The notes under the pieces are model-generated. The model searched no databases. It was not told the origin of the DNA and saw nothing but the letters and a program-made list of their open reading frames with translations. 8,491 nt of DNA from assembly GCA_003695835.1 (NCBI GenBank), contig RFHN01000270.1, forward strand, positions 1 to 8,491. The letters run 5' to 3'. The position numbers and the translations under genes were made by a program. This document shows positions 5,969-8,491 of the stretch, one piece after another (the first letter of the stretch is position 1; every line of letters begins with the position of its first letter). The stretch is from Armatimonadota bacterium (lineage in GTDB: Bacteria > Armatimonadota > Fimbriimonadia > Fimbriimonadales > ATM1).

Positions 5969-8386
5969 CTACCCGGCGGTCAAGACGAGCTCTTCGTCTG
6001 GGATATCCGTCCCGGTCACGCGCGACACCTGAGCCTCGGCATCATAGCGAACCTCGATGACGCGGTCAGCCGCCTCGTTGATTGCATCAATGTGACTGAT
6101 GATCAGGACCTGCTCGAAGAGGTCGGACAGCGCCCGAAGCTGATCGAGCACCGCACTTCGTCGGTCTTCATCCAGCGAGCCGAACACCTCGTCCAGGATC
6201 AGAAGGCTGAGCGACTGGTTCGCGTTCGACCGGATGAAGTGCGACAGCGCGAGGCGCAGACTGAGCTGCATCAGATCCTCCTCGCCCCCGCTAATGACCT
6301 GCTTCACCTGCTCGGACCCCTTCACGTCATCTACGAGGTGGGGGACGAAGTCCTCATTCAGCTGAATCTTGCGATAGCGACCCCGGGACAGCTCCGCAAC
6401 GTAGTCGGAGGCGTAGCGTTGCAGCTCGGGACGAATCTCGTCGGTCATCTGCTTGGAGAGGGCTTCCATCGCTCGTTGCACCGTTCGATTGAGAGAGACC
6501 GCTCGCGTCCGCTCCTCGATCTTTCTCAACAGATCTTCGTATCGCTTCGTCGCCTCGACTGCTTCCGCCAGCTCCCGCTCTGCGCTTTGTACCACCCTCT
6601 TCTGCCCTTCGATCCGCTCGACGAGTGTTCGAGCCTCGACCTCCGCCTGTTGGAACTCCTGCAGAATAGCGCGCGCTTCCTCGAGGGTCAGACCGGTTTC
6701 CTCGATCTCCTGTTGATATCGCTTTCGCTCTTCGGTTTGCTCGTTCAGCCTCTGTTCCTCGCGCGCCAGCCGGTCCGCCGCTTCTTGGAGAACCTTCTCC
6801 GCTGAAGCGAGAGCAAGATAGTCCCGATACACCTCTTCCAGCGCGGCGAGATGCTGTTTCGCTTGCTCGTACTCGGCCTGATCGAAGGGCACTTCTTCGG
6901 CGCAATGTTCTTGTAATCGTTCCACTTCCTTCTGTTTTTGGCCGAGTTGCGCCCGCAGCTTCGCCGCCTTCTGCGCGCGATCGCGCGCAACGGCGAGGGC
7001 TGCCTCCTTCCCTTTGATCGTTTCTTGGAGACTCTCCATCTCGGCTCGCAGCTCCGCGAAAGACTCCGGCTCCGCTTCGAACGCGCGCGCTTCCGCTCTC
7101 GATCGCTCGAGATTCGCCTCGGTCTCTACCAAGCGCTCCTCTACGGCATCCTGCTCGGGCAAGCGACCTTCCGGCAAGGGCTGGCCACAGGTGACGCACA
7201 CGCCGTCTTTCGCAGCCGCCTTGAGCTCCTCGAGCCGCTGCCGCAGGCGCTTGGCATCCGCCTCCAGCTGGGCAACCTCTCGGCGTACGGCCTCGCCCTG
7301 CTCTTGCCACTTCCTTCGCTGTTCTTCGAGAGTGGTCCGGAGCTGCGCCAATCTCTCTTCGTCCTCCTTTAGCTCCGTTTGGACTCTCTCGAGCTCTTCG
7401 CCCTCGATCCCTGACAGCTCCTCTTGCAAGGAGTGAATCTCCTCCGCCAGCTGCTCCAACTGGCGGCGAGCCAGCGCAATCTCCGCGGCTTTCGAACGGA
7501 GAGCCTCAAGCTCCTGAAGTCGCTTCTTGGTCGCCTCGTACTCGCGCGCCTTTTCCTCCAGGCTGGCGCGGCGTTCAACCTGCTTCTTCGCCTCTTCGAG
7601 CTCCCGCTTGCGTTCGGCGACATGCTGCTCAGCCACGGCAATGCTTGCGGCAATCCTCTCCAGTGCGGCAACGCACTCTTCCACCTTCTTGGCGCGCTCT
7701 GCCTTCGGTTTGGACTCCTTCAAAGAGTTCAACAGGCGCTCGGCATCCTGCTCGAGTTGTTCCAGATCCTTCTTCTCCTGCGCGAGCCGTGCAGCAGCGA
7801 TCTCGCGGCGCTGCTTGGCATCCTGCTGCGTCTGAGCCGCCTCCTGTAGACCTGCCAGCTCCGATCTCGCCGCGTCATAGGCACGCTCGGCGATCTTGGA
7901 AGCTCTCTTCAGGTCGTCGTACCCCAGCATCTTCGCTAATTCTTCGATCTTGCGTCCCTTGCTGGAGAACTTTAGAAAGTGGGCGTTCTTCTGCTCGGTG
8001 TAGAAGCTGTTCACGAACTGCTCGTGCGTGAGGCCCAGGCGACGCTGTACCTCGCTTGTGACGCCGGAAAGCGATTGAGCAAGTACCTCTTCGACGTCGG
8101 TGACCAAGTGCAGGGAGGCTTTGCTCAAAGTGCGGTGGACGCGGAAGTGATCCTCGCCCAGTTGAAACCAGAGCGTAACGCTCGGCTCGCCCTGCCCCAA
8201 CCGAAACGGCCTCAACGTGTCCTTGTTCCCACGCTGCTCGCCGTAGAGAGCGAAGATGATCGCTTCGACGAGCGTGGACTTGCCCGCCCCATTCGGCCCG
8301 ACGATCGCCGTCAAGCCGCGCTCGAATGGGATCGTCACATCATCGTACTGACGAAAGCTTTGGATTCTAATCTTCTCCAGAAGCAC
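5969..8386 (-). CDS. sbcC: SbcC/Rad50-like DNA repair ATPase with zinc hook
   Basis: This is the ATPase of the SbcCD (Rad50-Mre11) complex, which tethers and opens DNA ends and hairpins for the SbcD nuclease in the cytoplasm. The chosen GTG start gives 805 residues. Walker A is GPNGAGKST (30-38) and the Q-loop glutamine is probably Q132 (FYTEQKN). Coiled coil runs from about 170 to 392 and from 410 to 630, rich in Glu, Arg, Ala and Leu. The zinc hook is C397-V-T-C400. The ABC signature reads ISGGEEDLMQLSLRLAL from 698, with Ile in place of the usual Leu. Walker B is LLILDEV (728-734), the D-loop is SLD (737-739) and the switch histidine is H765 (ISHID). An upstream in-frame ATG at 8470 would add 28 basic residues. 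GTG 8386 is preferred because the conserved LLEKIRIQSF begins there, GGAGG lies 6 nt upstream, and the longer form would overlap sbcD by over 100 bp. It is shorter than E. coli SbcC (about 1050 residues) because the coiled coil is shorter. Confidence 0.94.
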   Translation of the reverse strand: MLLEKIRIQSFRQYDDVTIPFERGLTAIVGPNGAGKSTLVEAIIFALYGEQRGNKDTLRPFRLGQGEPSVTLWFQLGEDHFRVHRTLSKASLHLVTDVEEVLAQSLSGVTSEVQRRLGLTHEQFVNSFYTEQKNAHFLKFSSKGRKIEELAKMLGYDDLKRASKIAERAYDAARSELAGLQEAAQTQQDAKQRREIAAARLAQEKKDLEQLEQDAERLLNSLKESKPKAERAKKVEECVAALERIAASIAVAEQHVAERKRELEEAKKQVERRASLEEKAREYEATKKRLQELEALRSKAAEIALARRQLEQLAEEIHSLQEELSGIEGEELERVQTELKEDEERLAQLRTTLEEQRRKWQEQGEAVRREVAQLEADAKRLRQRLEELKAAAKDGVCVTCGQPLPEGRLPEQDAVEERLVETEANLERSRAEARAFEAEPESFAELRAEMESLQETIKGKEAALAVARDRAQKAAKLRAQLGQKQKEVERLQEHCAEEVPFDQAEYEQAKQHLAALEEVYRDYLALASAEKVLQEAADRLAREEQRLNEQTEERKRYQQEIEETGLTLEEARAILQEFQQAEVEARTLVERIEGQKRVVQSAERELAEAVEATKRYEDLLRKIEERTRAVSLNRTVQRAMEALSKQMTDEIRPELQRYASDYVAELSRGRYRKIQLNEDFVPHLVDDVKGSEQVKQVISGGEEDLMQLSLRLALSHFIRSNANQSLSLLILDEVFGSLDEDRRSAVLDQLRALSDLFEQVLIISHIDAINEAADRVIEVRYDAEAQVSRVTGTDIPDEELVLTAG
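6972..6989. repeat. 18-bp perfect palindrome inside sbcC
   Basis: TGCGCGCGATCGCGCGCA is its own reverse complement and has GCGATCGC at its centre. It lies in the second half of the coiled-coil coding region, in the ARDRAQ codons (residues 468-473 region). Ala and Arg codons in GC-rich DNA make such a palindrome fairly easy to form by chance, so a function is doubtful. Confidence 0.7.
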
Positions 8387-8491
8387 TGCGCGCCTCCGAT
8401 AAGTAGTCCTTGCCCGTTTTGACGAACTCTTCCCGGTTGACGTCTTCCGGGATCTCGTATTCCTTGGCAAACTCCTCCCACCGCATCGCCA
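8367..8491 (-). CDS. sbcD: SbcD/Mre11-like nuclease, C-terminal end only
   Basis: An open frame enters from the right edge and ends at TAG 8369-8367, giving the last 40 residues of a protein. They include RWEEFAKEYEIPED and GKDYLSEARSASGED, an acidic helical tail like the C-termini of bacterial SbcD/Mre11 proteins. No catalytic phosphoesterase motif lies inside the window, so the identity rests on this tail and on position: it sits directly before sbcC, overlaps it by 20 bp, and sbcD normally precedes sbcC. The 5' part lies beyond the window. The overlap suggests balanced production of the two subunits. Confidence 0.65.
   Translation of the reverse strand, partial: AMRWEEFAKEYEIPEDVNREEFVKTGKDYLSEARSASGED
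8393..8397 (-). promoter_or_regulatory. sbcC: Ribosome binding site deciding the sbcC GTG start
   Basis: GGAGG on the minus strand at 8397-8393 lies 6 nt before GTG 8386-8384. It sits inside the last codons of the upstream nuclease gene, so ribosomes finishing that gene would stop 20 nt past the sbcC start. This fits translational coupling of the two subunits and argues against the longer ATG start at 8470. Confidence 0.75.

Noticed and set aside
5964..5977. GCCGG/CCGGC hairpin at the sbcC stop as a terminator
   Set aside because: The stem is only 5 bp and no T-run follows, so it does not meet the pattern of an intrinsic terminator.
6092..6805. 237-codon plus-strand ORF opposite sbcC
   Set aside because: It is antisense to the ATPase C-terminal domain with its Walker B and signature motifs, and has no credible family features.
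6354..7310. 318-codon alternative-frame ORF within sbcC
   Set aside because: It is a low-complexity Arg/Gly/Ala-rich shadow of the coiled-coil coding region, which is clearly coding in the Rad50 frame.
1117..8491. A CRISPR or phage-defence island, suggested by the Cas4-like nuclease and the Rad50-like ATPase
   Set aside because: There is no repeat array, no other cas gene, and no integrase or toxin. The ATPase has standard SbcC features and an SbcD-like partner, which fits general repair.

Overview
The window is a compact, gene-dense piece of bacterial chromosome. It is GC-rich with C/G-biased third codon positions, and I see no mobile element, tRNA, rRNA or CRISPR array. Gene content is housekeeping-like: a sigma factor, a RecB/Cas4-type nuclease, a large secreted BNR-repeat protein, a Tat-exported protein and an SbcCD-type repair pair. 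Large secreted VPS10/BNR proteins of this kind are common in Acidobacteria, Gemmatimonadota, Armatimonadota and Bacteroidetes. An Armatimonadota (Fimbriimonadia)-like source is my best guess, but it rests on general impression and is weak.

Plus-strand half (1-4490): a sigma-70 family factor (54-1115) is followed after a single base by a small PD-(D/E)XK nuclease with a probable 4Fe-4S cluster (1117-1887). After an 86-nt gap comes a secreted 838-residue beta-propeller protein (1974-4490). The sigma factor has the layout of a primary sigma, including a region 1.1-like N-terminus. However, several residues that read the -10 and -35 elements in E. coli sigma70 are replaced, several of them by alanine or proline.

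Minus-strand half (8491-4487): the last 40 codons of a probable SbcD/Mre11 nuclease (8367-8491) overlap by 20 bp the GTG start of an SbcC/Rad50-like zinc-hook ATPase (5969-8386). After 114 nt comes a Tat-signal protein of unknown function with a glycine-rich tail (4487-5854).

The two gene sets converge. The stop codons of the BNR protein and the Tat protein overlap in the four bases 4487-4490, so neither gene has a private 3' untranslated region. A strong 13-bp hairpin lies inside the end of the BNR gene.

Functionally, two DNA-end-processing modules (RecB-like nuclease, SbcCD) and two exported proteins share the locus with the sigma factor. The most unusual points are the altered promoter-reading residues of the sigma factor, its tight coupling to a Fe-S nuclease, and the unassigned Tat protein. 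I do not see clear proof of a new defence or mobile system.
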